Shown piece by piece: positions 33,287-42,280 of a DNA stretch of 64,000 bases. The notes beneath the pieces are model-generated. The model had not been told where the DNA came from. It was given only the letters and a program-made list of their open reading frames with translations, and ran no database searches. The stretch comes from G958296245 sp963664035. GTDB taxonomy: Bacteria; Chloroflexota; Dehalococcoidia; Lucifugimonadales; G958296245. Each line of letters begins with the position of its first letter. The stretch's first letter is position 1. The translations under genes and the position numbers were made by a program. The DNA is taken from the NCBI GenBank assembly GCA_963664035.2, contig OY760867.2:2046001-2110000 (forward strand), given 5' to 3'.

Positions 33287-33637
33287 GCCCACGCCGGTAC
33301 TCCCAACGAGCTCGACACCGACCTGCGCCGAGTACCTAACTGGTTAAGAGTCTCACCTCGTGACTTCGAAAATGCAGGCGCGAGTTGCGTATAAGAAGGT
33401 CAATGAGATTACCACGACGGCGAACAGGAAGGCCACCGAACTCAATATCTCCTCGCCTGCGGCCCTCCAGAAACGCCTCGCAGCCGACCTCGTGAAAGTC
33501 CACACCACGTCTATGCTCTTCACCAACACTATGGCTGCCCTTCCCAATCGAGAGAGATAACAGGGCGACCGGCGAACCGGGGCGGACCGGGACCGGCCGG
33601 ACCGGCAAACAACGTAGCCATGCGGCGCAATTCATGG
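33287..33637. other. Intergenic stretch after polA, mostly unassigned
   Basis: No RNA gene, promoter pair or terminator with a T-tract was recognised. The only candidate is a short leftward hydrophobic reading frame at 33353-33547, listed separately. The G/C-rich part around 33563-33610 has simple CGG/ACCGG repetition. Confidence 0.5.
33353..33547 (-). CDS. Possible small membrane protein
   Basis: 64 codons from a TTG at 33547. The predicted peptide has a positively charged N-terminal half (SAARRFWRAAGEE) and a continuous hydrophobic stretch SSVAFLFAVVVISLTFLYAT (residues about 36-55), compatible with one membrane helix. No family is recognised, there is no clear ribosome site, and the opposite strand is also open, so it may not be real. 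Confidence 0.25.
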   Translation of the reverse strand: MGRAAIVLVKSIDVVWTFTRSAARRFWRAAGEEILSSVAFLFAVVVISLTFLYATRACIFEVTR

Positions 33638-33643
33638 TATCAT
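33635..33643 (+). promoter_or_regulatory. Extended -10 promoter of the RRM gene
   Basis: TGGTATCAT; predicted +1 near 33650, giving a leader of about 100 nt before the RNA-binding protein gene, long enough for post-transcriptional control. Confidence 0.55.
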
Positions 33644-33752
33644 GTCTGACTAACTCCGGGTGACAATCTGAATCAGTTCCCTGCGTTTCGGTCCCGAGCA
33701 CGCATGCGACGCTGGCGATGGTCTAGGAGAATTGCTTTCGAAGGAGCGCCGC

Positions 33753-34022
33753 ATGAACATCTTTGTGGGCAGTCTTCCGTACGCTACGACGGACGAAGAG
33801 TTGGAAGCGGCTTTCACCGAGCACGGTGAGGTCTCTTCCGCCCGCGTCATCATGGACAGGTACACTGGCCGGTCGCGCGGGTTCGGGTTCGTCGAGATGC
33901 CCGACCAGGAGCAGGCCGAGGCCGCCATTCGCGCCATGAACGGCAAGGACTTCCAGGGCAGGGCCCTGACCGTGAACGAGGCCCGTCCTCGCGAGGACCG
34001 GCCCAGGCGCGAGCGCTGGTAG
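33753..34022 (+). CDS. RRM-type RNA-binding protein
   Basis: 89 residues, one RNA recognition motif. RNP-2 is IFVGSL at 3-8 and RNP-1 is RGFGFVEM at about 43-50, with the TDEELEAAFTEHGEVSSARVIMDR helix-strand between; the tail RPREDRPRRERW is basic. Similar small RRM proteins in Cyanobacteria and Chloroflexi bind RNA and often respond to cold. AAGGAG 8 nt before the ATG at 33753. Confidence 0.92.
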   Translation: MNIFVGSLPYATTDEELEAAFTEHGEVSSARVIMDRYTGRSRGFGFVEMPDQEQAEAAIRAMNGKDFQGRALTVNEARPREDRPRRERW

Positions 34023-34046
34023 GCCGGCCAACCGGTCCCGCAAACT

Positions 34047-35501
34047 TCATAAAGTCTCGCGGGCGCAAGCCGTTCCGTAGTTGACGTACGCCGTTCTCCC
34101 GACGCGGGAGACGGACACCGTTTGCCTGTACCTACCGCCGGGGAGGGTGCGCTCCGCCGTGTATTCCAGGGTCTTGCCGTCCTGGACCGGGGCCTGAGCG
34201 CCGCTCATCGCCTCTGCCAGGACGCGGCCGTCCGCGTCCGGCGGAGCCTCCAGGCCGAGCAGGGCCAGCACCGTAGGCGCTACGTCGACGTTGCCGGTGG
34301 GCACATCCGACACCGCGGCCTGCCGGAATCCCGGCCCGGCGGCGATCAGGGTGCAGCGCATCTCGTGCGCGCTCATCGAGCCGTGCATGCCCAGGCCGGG
34401 CGCGGCGCCGGCGCAGTATGCCTGGCCGGGCACGCCCGCCGCGTTCTCCTCCGACGTCCAGGCAAGTGAGACGGCAAGGTCCGGGGCGCGCGGCCCCTCG
34501 GCCCCGACGACCTCGGCGGGCAGGGCGCCTTCCACGGGCCCGACGGCTTCCGAGGCTAACACAGGGCCGCACCAGGGCTGCGACATCAGCCAGGCCGCTA
34601 GCCTTTCCACCGTATCGCGCTCCCCGCCGCGCGCGTAGAAGAGCACGGCCCCGCCGTTGGCGGCCACGGCCACGCCGCCCGGCCGCCCCACCGGCGGAAA
34701 GCCCGCCTCCCTCACCATCGCCTCTACGGGCACAGTCTCCGACACCGTGGAATAGCCGTGGTCGGAGACGACGATCAGGTTGGTATCGGCGTCCCTGCCC
34801 GTCCTGTGCATCTCCTCGAACAGGATGCCCAACTCGGCGTCGAGATGCCTGAGAGAGCGGACGGCCTTCTCGGATCCCACGCCGGCGTCGTGCTGGGACG
34901 AGTCGGGCTCCGAGCTCCAGAAGATCGCCGCGTCGGGCGGGCTGTCGGAGAAGAGCAGGCCTCGGAGTATCCTCATCGCGTACGTTATTCGCGCCAGGTC
35001 CGGCCTCCGCTTCTCCGGCCACGCTCCGAAGCGCGCCTCGACCTCCGGGCCCAAGCTCGCCGGGATGGTGAACTCGGAGTGGATGGTCGTTCCTCCTCTG
35101 CCGTCCGGGTGCGGGTTCTGGATGAACGCGTTGCCGTTGCCCCCCGAGTTCACCGACACGAACTCCAGCCCCTCCTCTGCGAGCAGCTGCGGCAGCGTCG
35201 GCGCGAGCAACACCCTCCCGGCTCCCTCGAAGATCCTGCCCAGGTCGGGCCTCAGCGCGTCGATGACCCTGTGCGGGTCGTAGTCCCGGACCAGGAGGGT
35301 GTTCCCGGCAAGTCCGTGGCCGCCGGGGTAGCGGCCCGTCATCATGCTGGCGGCGTTGACCCGCGTGACGGTGGGGAAGACCGAGTGGTGGTTGGCGAAT
35401 GTCACCCCCCGCGCGGCCAGGGCGCTCAGGTTGGGCATCACGTCGGGCGTCACCTGCGAGGGTTGCAGGCCGTCCACCCCGATGATCAGTACTGAAGTCA
35501 T
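34047..35501 (-). CDS. Alkaline-phosphatase-superfamily phosphodiesterase (nucleotide pyrophosphatase-like)
   Basis: 484 residues. IIGVDGLQPSQ near the start gives the first metal Asp; FPTVTRVNAASMMTGRYPGGHG contains the nucleophile Thr; VVSDHGYSTVSE supplies the Asp-His metal pair; MHGSMSAHEM gives the later His. This is the type I phosphodiesterase/nucleotide pyrophosphatase layout. No signal peptide, so probably cytoplasmic; the substrate is unknown. The ATG at 35501 has AGGAGA just upstream. One base separates it from the stop of the preceding metalloprotease-like gene, indicating co-transcription. Confidence 0.88.
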   Translation of the reverse strand: MTSVLIIGVDGLQPSQVTPDVMPNLSALAARGVTFANHHSVFPTVTRVNAASMMTGRYPGGHGLAGNTLLVRDYDPHRVIDALRPDLGRIFEGAGRVLLAPTLPQLLAEEGLEFVSVNSGGNGNAFIQNPHPDGRGGTTIHSEFTIPASLGPEVEARFGAWPEKRRPDLARITYAMRILRGLLFSDSPPDAAIFWSSEPDSSQHDAGVGSEKAVRSLRHLDAELGILFEEMHRTGRDADTNLIVVSDHGYSTVSETVPVEAMVREAGFPPVGRPGGVAVAANGGAVLFYARGGERDTVERLAAWLMSQPWCGPVLASEAVGPVEGALPAEVVGAEGPRAPDLAVSLAWTSEENAAGVPGQAYCAGAAPGLGMHGSMSAHEMRCTLIAAGPGFRQAAVSDVPTGNVDVAPTVLALLGLEAPPDADGRVLAEAMSGAQAPVQDGKTLEYTAERTLPGGRYRQTVSVSRVGRTAYVNYGTACARETL

Positions 35502-35502
35502 G

Positions 35503-36777
35503 TTACTCTCCTGCTTCCATCTCCGTCTCGGCGGCATCGCGGCGGACGGCCTCCAGCGCGTCCAGGAACTCGGCATAGGACCCGAACCGCGACATGGCGA
35601 CCAGGAAAGCCCCCACGTCCGGCATTGCGCTTCTGAACTCTCGCACCTGGGGGCCTATGGGGCTGACCGACGTCGGGCTGCTGGGGTAAGTGCCGTGGAA
35701 GGCGAAGTACGCCTGGTTCAGCTTGCGTATGTTATGGCCGTTATCCACGAACACATTCCGCCTCCGCTCCATGTATTCCTCAGCCTCCTCCACGGCGCCC
35801 TCTGCCAGCAGCTCGTCCACCCGCTTCCGCGTCTGTCTCATCTCCGAAGCGAAGTCGAACCCCGGCTCGTGCTCATGCTCCGGGAGGACCTCCCTCCTCT
35901 TCGCCTCGTCCGGCGGCGCCTCGCGGGTGAACCCCATTATCTCGTATGCGCGGTCCCCGATCTCGTCGCCCACGAGGTCGGCGGTCATCTCGTTCAGCGA
36001 CAGCATCTCACGGCTGGAGCGGAAGTTCACCCCGAGCGGCGTGAACCGGGCGCTCAGGTAGTTGTGTACCCACTCGTGGGCCGCCACCCGGAGCGTCCAC
36101 TCCAGCGACCAAGCGCCGGCGACCGAAGCCGGGTACGTCGAAAGCCCCCCGACCGGCACGACCAGCGCCGACAGGTCCCACTCTTCCATCAGTTCCTCTT
36201 CCATGCGCCGGCTCTCCTCCAGCGACACCCCTGCCTCCAGCAGGACCTCGTAGGCGCGCTCGATCCTGTGGCGCGGGGACGTGACCAGCAGCTTCGGCGT
36301 ATCCGCCAGCCGTATGTCCACCGGCGGGAGCATTATAGGCCCCCATGACCCCACCTCGACCTCCAACAACGCGCTGCTGATCGCCGACTCCATCACCTCC
36401 TCCACGTCGTTCCGCAGCCTACCCCGCCGTTCGAGAAGCTCCCGCAGCTCCTCCTCGAGCGCCGCCGCGTCGGGCCGTCCCTCGGCGGCAAGAGCCGAGA
36501 GCCTCGCCCTCGCCCCGCTCGCCTCCCTCGCCAGGCGGAAGTACTCGATGACGATGGCGGCGTCCTCCTCTCGCTCCCTGTCGCTCATCCAGGAAAGCCG
36601 CGCGGCCATGTGCATCCACTTGCTGAGGAGGTTGGCCGCCTCCCACTTTGCGATGCTGTAGCGGTGGGGCAGGGCGGCAAGCTGCGCCGGGTCGAGGTCC
36701 AGGTTGTCGACGCCGGGCGCCATCATGAACAGGGCCAGCGCCGCAAGCGCCATTGTCTTGAGCATGCGATGGAACAC
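35503..36777 (-). CDS. Predicted membrane-anchored or exported zinc metalloprotease
   Basis: 424 residues from a GTG at 36777, which is preceded by GGGAGG at 12 nt; an in-frame ATG four codons later is an alternative. The N-terminus MFHRMLKTMALAALALFMMAPG is a signal peptide or anchor. AAHEWVHNYL (HExxH) with a downstream LNEMTADLVGDE Glu forms a gluzincin-like zinc site. Long Glu/Arg-rich helices precede it. The substrate is unknown. The gene is first in a two-gene unit with the phosphodiesterase. Confidence 0.7.
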   Translation of the reverse strand: MFHRMLKTMALAALALFMMAPGVDNLDLDPAQLAALPHRYSIAKWEAANLLSKWMHMAARLSWMSDREREEDAAIVIEYFRLAREASGARARLSALAAEGRPDAAALEEELRELLERRGRLRNDVEEVMESAISSALLEVEVGSWGPIMLPPVDIRLADTPKLLVTSPRHRIERAYEVLLEAGVSLEESRRMEEELMEEWDLSALVVPVGGLSTYPASVAGAWSLEWTLRVAAHEWVHNYLSARFTPLGVNFRSSREMLSLNEMTADLVGDEIGDRAYEIMGFTREAPPDEAKRREVLPEHEHEPGFDFASEMRQTRKRVDELLAEGAVEEAEEYMERRRNVFVDNGHNIRKLNQAYFAFHGTYPSSPTSVSPIGPQVREFRSAMPDVGAFLVAMSRFGSYAEFLDALEAVRRDAAETEMEAGE

Positions 36778-36810
36778 CGCGTCCGGTTGCCTCCCAATCC
36801 CGTTCTCACT

Positions 36811-36816
36811 ATCATA
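36811..36816 (-). promoter_or_regulatory. -10 box of the metalloprotease-phosphodiesterase unit
   Basis: Minus-strand TATGAT; predicted +1 near 36804, 27 nt before the GTG start, leaving GGGAGG in the leader. Confidence 0.45.
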
Positions 36817-36915
36817 GCTGAGCGGACCTCCGGCAAGCTGCCAAGCCGGGGCCGGGGGCCGGGCGGTCTTTCTCCACCTCCCCCTAATCCCGACTCGCCG
36901 TAAACCCGGGCCGGT

Positions 36916-37971
36916 ATGAAATCGCTGGAGCATGACACTATGACCCTATCGCTATGTGTGGCCGGACTGGGAAAGTACGCCGAGCACGTCCTGGGCGACG
37001 CGCGCCCCACATTGGAGGGCATCGACCTCTACTTCGCCAGCAGGGACATCGAGAGGGCCCGCGACTTCAACCACAGGTACGGCGGGGTGGGCTTCTTCGG
37101 CAGCTACGAGGAGGCGGCCGGCGACCCGCGAGTCGACGCCATCTACTTCATCACGCCGCACCACGTACACCTCGAGAACGCCATCCTCGCCTCCGGGAAC
37201 TCCAAGCACATCCTCATGGAGAAGCCCATCGCCCGCACCATCGCCGAAGCGCGGCAGATCATCGAAGCCGCAAGAAACGCCGGCGTCACGCTCATGATCG
37301 CCGAGAACCACCGCTTCCTCCCCACCCTCGCTCTGGCCAAGCGGCTGATAGCGGATGGCGCCATCGGAAGGCTGCGCTACGTCCAGGCCCACGTGGAGAG
37401 CTACGGCGTACCCGGCGGCTGGCGAGCCGATCCCGATCTGGCGGGCGGTGGCATGCTCATCGACGGCGGCGTACACTACGTCGACCATATCGTCGACCTG
37501 GGCGGCTTCCCCACCAGCCTCTACGCCGCCATACCATCCCCCGCCGCGCCCGGCGCCCGCTCGGAGGACGGCGTCTTCCTGGTCGCGCAACTGCCTGGGG
37601 GCGTCGTGGGCTCGCTCAACTTCGTCACGGGGACGCCCGTTAGCCGCAATTTTCACAGGGTGTCCATCACGGGCGACGCCGGCCACGTACACTACGTCCC
37701 GTTCGGCAGCGAGGTGACCCTGGACACCCCAGCCGAGATGCGCACGTACCAAGCGCCCGAACATGGGCGCGGCGTCCGGCAGATGCTCGCCGAGTTCCGC
37801 GACTGCATCATGGAGGGCAGGGAGCCCGGGATGACCGGGGAGGACGGCCTCAGGGATCTCGCCGTCGTGCTGGCGGCCTACCGCTCGGCCGAGACGGGGC
37901 AGCCCGTGTCCCTAGACGACCTGCGCGCGCTGGACCCGCCGCCGCACACGCGAGCGCTGGCCCAGGAATGA
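36916..37971 (+). CDS. Gfo/Idh/MocA-family oxidoreductase
   Basis: 351 residues. LCVAGLGKYAEHVL opens the Rossmann fold (GxGxxA type), EKPIART at about 99-105 is the canonical EKP signature, and GGGMLIDGGVHYVDHIVDLGG carries the catalytic-site His and Asp. Likely an NAD(P)-dependent sugar or polyol dehydrogenase; the substrate is not deducible. Only about 34% of positions appear shared by eye with the other family member at 19086-20165, so they are not recent duplicates. No linked transporter. Confidence 0.88.
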   Translation: MKSLEHDTMTLSLCVAGLGKYAEHVLGDARPTLEGIDLYFASRDIERARDFNHRYGGVGFFGSYEEAAGDPRVDAIYFITPHHVHLENAILASGNSKHILMEKPIARTIAEARQIIEAARNAGVTLMIAENHRFLPTLALAKRLIADGAIGRLRYVQAHVESYGVPGGWRADPDLAGGGMLIDGGVHYVDHIVDLGGFPTSLYAAIPSPAAPGARSEDGVFLVAQLPGGVVGSLNFVTGTPVSRNFHRVSITGDAGHVHYVPFGSEVTLDTPAEMRTYQAPEHGRGVRQMLAEFRDCIMEGREPGMTGEDGLRDLAVVLAAYRSAETGQPVSLDDLRALDPPPHTRALAQE

Positions 37972-38115
37972 GCGGCCGTACCGTACCGCCTCCTTGCGAA
38001 CACGTTCGGATTACCGGGTCCACCGTGTGAAGAGGCTGGAGGTCCGTCGCGTAGGGCGACGTGACTGTGGCGGGCCATGGCAGGCCGTTGCCTCTGCGGT
38101 ACATCCTCCACATGC

Positions 38116-38121
38116 TATACT
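38116..38121 (+). promoter_or_regulatory. -10 box with leaderless geometry (extended TGC-TATACT)
   Basis: TGCTATACT with 6 nt to the ATG at 38128. Confidence 0.6.
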
Positions 38122-38127
38122 GGAGCC

Positions 38128-39048
38128 ATGACTACCATACGCACCATGGAAGACTTCACCCGCGTGCTACGCGAGCACCCCGAGTGGCGCGACGAACTGC
38201 GCAAGCAGATCCTCACCGAGCAGCTCCTCGCCCTCCCCCAGCGCTTCGAACAGCACGCTGAGGCGACCAGCCGGCGCTTCGCAGACATCGACCAACGCCT
38301 CGAGGCCCTGGTGAAGCACGCCGAGGCGACCGACCGGCGCTTCGAAGACATCGACCAACGCCTCGAGGCCTTGGTGAAGAACGCCGAGGCGGTCGTCCGG
38401 CGCTTCGAAGGCATGGATCAGCGCTTCGAAGGCATGGATCGGCGCTTCGAAGGCATGGACCGGCGCTTCGCAGACATTGACCGACGCCTCGAGGCCCTGG
38501 TGAAGAACGCCGAGGCGACCGACCTACGCCTCAACTCCATCGAGGAGCAAATCGCTGAGAACACCCGGCTCATCCACGTCAACAGCCGGCACATCGGCGA
38601 GATCAAGGGCGTCCTCATGGAGACGAAGGCCGCCGACAGGGCCCCGCTCATCGCCGACGATATGGGGCTGGAATGGAAGAGGAACCTTGCCCGCCGGGAG
38701 ATACTCGCCCTGGTCGGCGAGGCCGTCCGCGCAGGCAGCGCCGAGGGCATCCCCGCCAACCACATCCGCTCCCTGCGGAACGCCGACCTCATCATGGAGG
38801 CGTTCGACCCCTCGGGCCGCGCCTGCTGGATCGTTGCCGAAGTCTCCTGGACCGCCGACGAGCGCGACACCGCCCGCGCCATCCGCAGCGCCGGATACCT
38901 CGCACGGTTGACCGACGCCCCCGTGTACGCCGCCGTCGCCGCCGTCCGCGTCGACAGGGAGGCAGAGGATATACTCACCCACGAGTCCCCCAGGCCCCAC
39001 GGCGCGGCCGACACCGAGAAGGCATTCCACGCGCTGATAGACGCTTAA
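38128..39048 (+). CDS. Coiled-coil protein with C-terminal PD-(D/E)XK nuclease-like domain
   Basis: 306 residues. Residues ~45-150 are heptad repeats such as RFEGMDR (three tandem copies) and RLEALVKNAEATDRR, predicted to form a long coiled coil. The C-terminal ~130 residues have the CWIVAEVSWTADERDTARAIRSAGYL arrangement seen in the DUF3782-like nuclease-fold proteins of Chloroflexi and Cyanobacteria, with Glu in AEVSW as a candidate active-site residue. Function is unknown. The start at 38128 agrees with the -10 box 6 nt upstream; longer in-frame starts would lie before the promoter. Confidence 0.7.
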   Translation: MTTIRTMEDFTRVLREHPEWRDELRKQILTEQLLALPQRFEQHAEATSRRFADIDQRLEALVKHAEATDRRFEDIDQRLEALVKNAEAVVRRFEGMDQRFEGMDRRFEGMDRRFADIDRRLEALVKNAEATDLRLNSIEEQIAENTRLIHVNSRHIGEIKGVLMETKAADRAPLIADDMGLEWKRNLARREILALVGEAVRAGSAEGIPANHIRSLRNADLIMEAFDPSGRACWIVAEVSWTADERDTARAIRSAGYLARLTDAPVYAAVAAVRVDREAEDILTHESPRPHGAADTEKAFHALIDA

Positions 39049-39098
39049 CCCCAAGGCGGCTGGGGCTGGGTTCCCGACCAACCTTATGAAGAGGCCGC

Positions 39099-39803
39099 TC
39101 AGCGGCGCTGGAACAGGTCCAGGAACCGGTCCTGGTAGAAGTCGAAGAGGCCCCACCGGTCGAGTTCGCGCTTCAGGATCTCGGGGTTGGCGCCCTGGTC
39201 GACTTCCCTGAACAGCCGGTTGATCTGCTCGACGGCGGCCATCGGCACGCCGCCCAGGGACTCCTGGGGCTCCAGCAGCCCCTTGCCCTTCAGGTCCTGG
39301 ATGTTGCCGACCAGCGAGGACGACGTGAACTCGTAGATGAACTTCAGCAGCGCGACGTCCCATAGCTGGTCGACGCCCACCATCACCACAGCCATGTCCT
39401 CTTTCTTCCTCTCGAGGTTGCCGCTGATCCGGTTGGCGATGTCGCTCGCCGCTCCGCTCACGATCTCGGTGTTGCCCGTTTCGTTCTTGTACTTGTACAG
39501 CAGCCCAGGGCTGTTCGGCCCGGCCTGCATGGCGACGGACTGGAAGTACTCGTACGCTTCCGAACTGAAGCCCTGGATGTTCATGGCGTAGGTGGGCGTG
39601 ACTATGGCGGGGCGCTCGGCGGTCACTCGGCCCGTGCGCACGACCCCCTCCGGCTTCTCCGGCTCCTCGTCGAGGTAGACCGGCTCCGTCACCACGTAGT
39701 AGGAGATGTTCGTCGAACCGAAGGTGGCAAGGCTCTGCTTCGGGAACCTGGCAACCCACGTCTGCTCGATGGCGCGCCGCCACTCTCTCTCGCTCTCGAA
39801 CAT
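39099..39803 (-). CDS. Uncharacterised soluble protein
   Basis: 234 residues, no signal peptide and no membrane helix. Mixed alpha/beta composition with a Trp/Phe-rich C-terminus (RWGLFDFYQDRFLDLFQRR). No family is recognised with confidence. GGAGG sits upstream of the ATG. The gene stands alone between a convergent coiled-coil gene and a divergent DUF503 gene. Confidence 0.75.
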   Translation of the reverse strand: MFESEREWRRAIEQTWVARFPKQSLATFGSTNISYYVVTEPVYLDEEPEKPEGVVRTGRVTAERPAIVTPTYAMNIQGFSSEAYEYFQSVAMQAGPNSPGLLYKYKNETGNTEIVSGAASDIANRISGNLERKKEDMAVVMVGVDQLWDVALLKFIYEFTSSSLVGNIQDLKGKGLLEPQESLGGVPMAAVEQINRLFREVDQGANPEILKRELDRWGLFDFYQDRFLDLFQRR

Positions 39804-39908
39804 GATGTGCCGCCTCCGCCTTGCCTCAAGCTCTTGCTGGCTGACTCGATGCTAGACGGGCGCGCCTTCCCGTGTCAAGCCGCGATACCGCGTCCGCGGC
39901 CAAGGCCC

Positions 39909-39914
39909 TATAAT
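39909..39914 (+). promoter_or_regulatory. -10 box of the DUF503-trpD-ribF unit
   Basis: Perfect TATAAT; predicted +1 near 39921, leader of only about 12 nt without a Shine-Dalgarno sequence. Confidence 0.55.
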
Positions 39915-39932
39915 CTACGCGGGCGCCCGCCA

Positions 39933-40226
39933 ATGAACGTATCCGTTTGCAAGACGACCCTCAGACTGCCCGAGAACCAGAGCCTCAAGGGCAAGCGCCG
40001 CGTGGTCGGCTCGCTCTGCGGCCGGATACGCAACAAGTTCAACGTCGCCGTCGCCGAGGTGGGGGACAACGACCTCTGGCAGACCGCCGTCCTGGGCATC
40101 TCGTGCGTCGGGAACGACGCGCGCCACACCGACGAGGTGATCTCGGCCGTCATCGACTTCATCGAATCGACCCGCGAAGACGTCGAGATCGTCGAAGTGG
40201 AGCGCGAGACGCTCTCGGGCTTCTGA
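39933..40226 (+). CDS. DUF503 (YlxP-like) protein
   Basis: 97 residues. MNVSVCKTTLRLPENQSLKGKRR with the LKxKRR signature, a VAVAEVGDNDLWQTAVLGI core and a closing VEVERETLSGF match the ferredoxin-like DUF503 family, usually found beside rbfA and translation genes and tentatively linked to ribosome maturation. Here it heads a unit with trpD and ribF. Start set by the short leader after the TATAAT box. Confidence 0.85.
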   Translation: MNVSVCKTTLRLPENQSLKGKRRVVGSLCGRIRNKFNVAVAEVGDNDLWQTAVLGISCVGNDARHTDEVISAVIDFIESTREDVEIVEVERETLSGF

Positions 40227-40304
40227 ACGCCGGCGCGGGGGTGGCAGGCGGCAGCCCAAGATGGTGTAATAGACGTGCGACACGCTGCCGAGCCAGGAGG
40301 AGCC

Positions 40305-41318
40305 ATGATCCAGGACGCGACGGAGACGCTCGTAAACGGCCGGTCACTGACGTACGACCAGGCGGCGGCGGCGATGGGCGAGATCATGAGCGGCCAGGCC
40401 ACGCCCGCCCAGTTCGGGGCCTTCGTGACCGCCCTGCGCGTGAAGGGCGAGACCGCCGACGAGGTGGCGGGCATGGCGCGCGTCATGCGCGATAAGTCGC
40501 TGCGCGTCGAGTTCGAGGGGCCGCTGCTGGACACCTGCGGCACGGGCGGCGACGGCGCGGGCACCTTCAACGTCTCGACCACCGTGGGGCTGGTCGCGGC
40601 TGGCGCCGGCGTCACGGTCGCCAAGCACGGCAACCGCGCCATGTCCGGCGCGTGCGGCAGCGCCGACGTGCTCGACGCCCTAGGCGTCAAGATCGACCTC
40701 AGCCCCGAGGGCGTGGCCCGCTGCCTGCGGGAGGCCGGCTTCGGCTTCATGTTCGCCCAGCGCTACCATCCATCCATGCGGTTCGCGGCGGGACCGAGAC
40801 GCGAGATCGGCATCCGCACCGTCTTCAACATCCTGGGGCCGCTCACCAATCCGGCGGGCGCGGCGCACCAGGTCATAGGCGTCGCGGACCCGAGCGTGGG
40901 CGAGAAGATGGCCCTGGTGCTCCGCAGCCTCGGCAGCAAGCACGCGATCATCGTCCACGGCTCCGACGGCCTCGACGAGGTCACGCCCGGCGGCGAGACC
41001 CGCTTCTGGGAGATGAAGGGCGGAGAGGTGGCCGCCGGCGCGATTACCCCGGAGCAGCTTGGGTTCGAGAGGGTGTCGCCCGACACGCTCAGGATAGGCA
41101 GCCCCGAGGAGAGCGCCGCGACGGTCAGGGCCGTGCTGGGCGGCGCCCCCGGCCCCGCCCGCGACGTAGTATTGATGAACGCAGCCGTCGCCCTGCTGGC
41201 CGCCGACAGGGCCGCCTCCCTCGAGGATGGAGTGGCCATGGCCGCAGAGTCGATAGACAGCGGCGCGGCGGACCGGAGCCTTCGAAAGCTGGCCGCCCTC
41301 AGCCAGGAGCTGGAGTAG
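40305..41318 (+). CDS. trpD: Anthranilate phosphoribosyltransferase
   Basis: 337 residues. DTCGTGGDGAGTFNVST is the PRPP-binding GTGGD motif; KHGNRAMSGACGSADVLDALG contains the anthranilate-binding Asn/Arg and the second metal region; FNILGPLTNPAG is typical of TrpD rather than of thymidine phosphorylase. It adds the phosphoribosyl group to anthranilate in tryptophan synthesis. AGGAGG precedes the ATG at 40305. No other trp genes are in the window. Confidence 0.93.
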   Translation: MIQDATETLVNGRSLTYDQAAAAMGEIMSGQATPAQFGAFVTALRVKGETADEVAGMARVMRDKSLRVEFEGPLLDTCGTGGDGAGTFNVSTTVGLVAAGAGVTVAKHGNRAMSGACGSADVLDALGVKIDLSPEGVARCLREAGFGFMFAQRYHPSMRFAAGPRREIGIRTVFNILGPLTNPAGAAHQVIGVADPSVGEKMALVLRSLGSKHAIIVHGSDGLDEVTPGGETRFWEMKGGEVAAGAITPEQLGFERVSPDTLRIGSPEESAATVRAVLGGAPGPARDVVLMNAAVALLAADRAASLEDGVAMAAESIDSGAADRSLRKLAALSQELE

Positions 41319-41326
41319 CAGGGGAA

Positions 41327-42268
41327 ATGAGGATCCAGGTAGAGTTGGACCAGGCCCCTCCGGCCGGAGCCTCTGCGCTGACCATAGGCGTGTTCGACGG
41401 CGTACACCGGGGGCACCGCCACCTGCTCTCCAAGCTGGTCGCCGAGGCAGGGAAGGCGGGCCTGGCGTCCGGCGTTCTCACCTTCCGGAACCATCCCTCC
41501 TCCGTGCTGAGGCCCGGCTTCGAACCCAGGTACCTGACGACCCTGGAGTCCCGCGTCGAGCTGCTGAAGGCCGCCGGCGTCGATTACGTCGTGCCGGTCA
41601 CCTTCGACGCCGAGCTCTCGAAGATGGACGCGCATGCCTTCATCTCCATGCTCCAGCACCGCCTCGGCATGAGGGCGCTCGTCGTGGGGCCCGACTTCGC
41701 GATGGGCCACCGGAGAAGCGGCACCACCGCGGCGCTCTCCGCCCTCGCCCCCGAGGCCGGCTTCGAGCTGAAGGTCGTCGAGCCGCTCCACGACGCCTCC
41801 GGCGAGCCCGTCAGGAGCTCCGCCGTCCGCGCCGCCCTCGCCGCGGGAGACGTATGCCGGGTCGCCGACCTTCTCGGGCGCAGGCTCGCGTTGAAGGGCA
41901 GGGTGGTATCGGGCCACGGCCGCGGCGCCTCCCTGGGCTACCCCACGGCCAACCTGGAGACGCCCCCGCATCTCGCGCTCCCAGGCGACGGCGTGTACGC
42001 GGCATGGGCAAGCGTCGCCGGGCGACGGTACGCGTCGGCGACCAGCATCGGCGCGCGGCCCACCTTCGGGGAGGGCGGCAGGGCGGTGGAGGCGTTCATC
42101 CTCGACTACGACGGCGACCTATACGGGAGCGAAGTCGAGTTGGAGTTCGTGGACCGGCTGCGCGGCCAGGTCGCCTTCGACTCGGTCGAGGCCCTCCAGC
42201 GCCAGATGCGGATGGACGTGGACCAGGTCAGGTCGGCGCTCGCCGAGGGCAGCGCCCAACCCGTCTAA
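41327..42268 (+). CDS. ribF: Bifunctional riboflavin kinase/FAD synthetase
   Basis: 313 residues. The N-terminal FMN adenylyltransferase domain has IGVFDGVHRGH (HxGH-like) and the FRNHPSSVL segment; the C-terminal flavokinase (about 185-305) starts with GRVVSGHGRGASLGYPTANL, containing the PTAN signature. It makes FMN and FAD from riboflavin. The ATG is 8 bp after the trpD stop, with GGGGAAA before it. No FMN riboswitch is apparent. Confidence 0.95.
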   Translation: MRIQVELDQAPPAGASALTIGVFDGVHRGHRHLLSKLVAEAGKAGLASGVLTFRNHPSSVLRPGFEPRYLTTLESRVELLKAAGVDYVVPVTFDAELSKMDAHAFISMLQHRLGMRALVVGPDFAMGHRRSGTTAALSALAPEAGFELKVVEPLHDASGEPVRSSAVRAALAAGDVCRVADLLGRRLALKGRVVSGHGRGASLGYPTANLETPPHLALPGDGVYAAWASVAGRRYASATSIGARPTFGEGGRAVEAFILDYDGDLYGSEVELEFVDRLRGQVAFDSVEALQRQMRMDVDQVRSALAEGSAQPV

Positions 42269-42274
42269 TATAAT
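42269..42274 (+). promoter_or_regulatory. -10 box of the tyrS leader peptide and tyrS (leaderless geometry)
   Basis: Perfect TATAAT immediately after the ribF stop, with 6 nt to the GTG of a ten-codon reading frame at 42281. Confidence 0.6.
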
Positions 42275-42280
42275 GGTAGC

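Noticed and set aside
30362..33292. Very long open frame antisense to polA (over 970 codons)
   Set aside because: High G+C keeps the opposite strand open; the predicted peptide is Arg/His/Leu-rich without domains, while polA on the other strand has all catalytic motifs.
33360..33560. Short plus-strand frame after polA
   Set aside because: No ribosome site, no family, low-complexity; the minus-strand hydrophobic frame is slightly more plausible but also weak.
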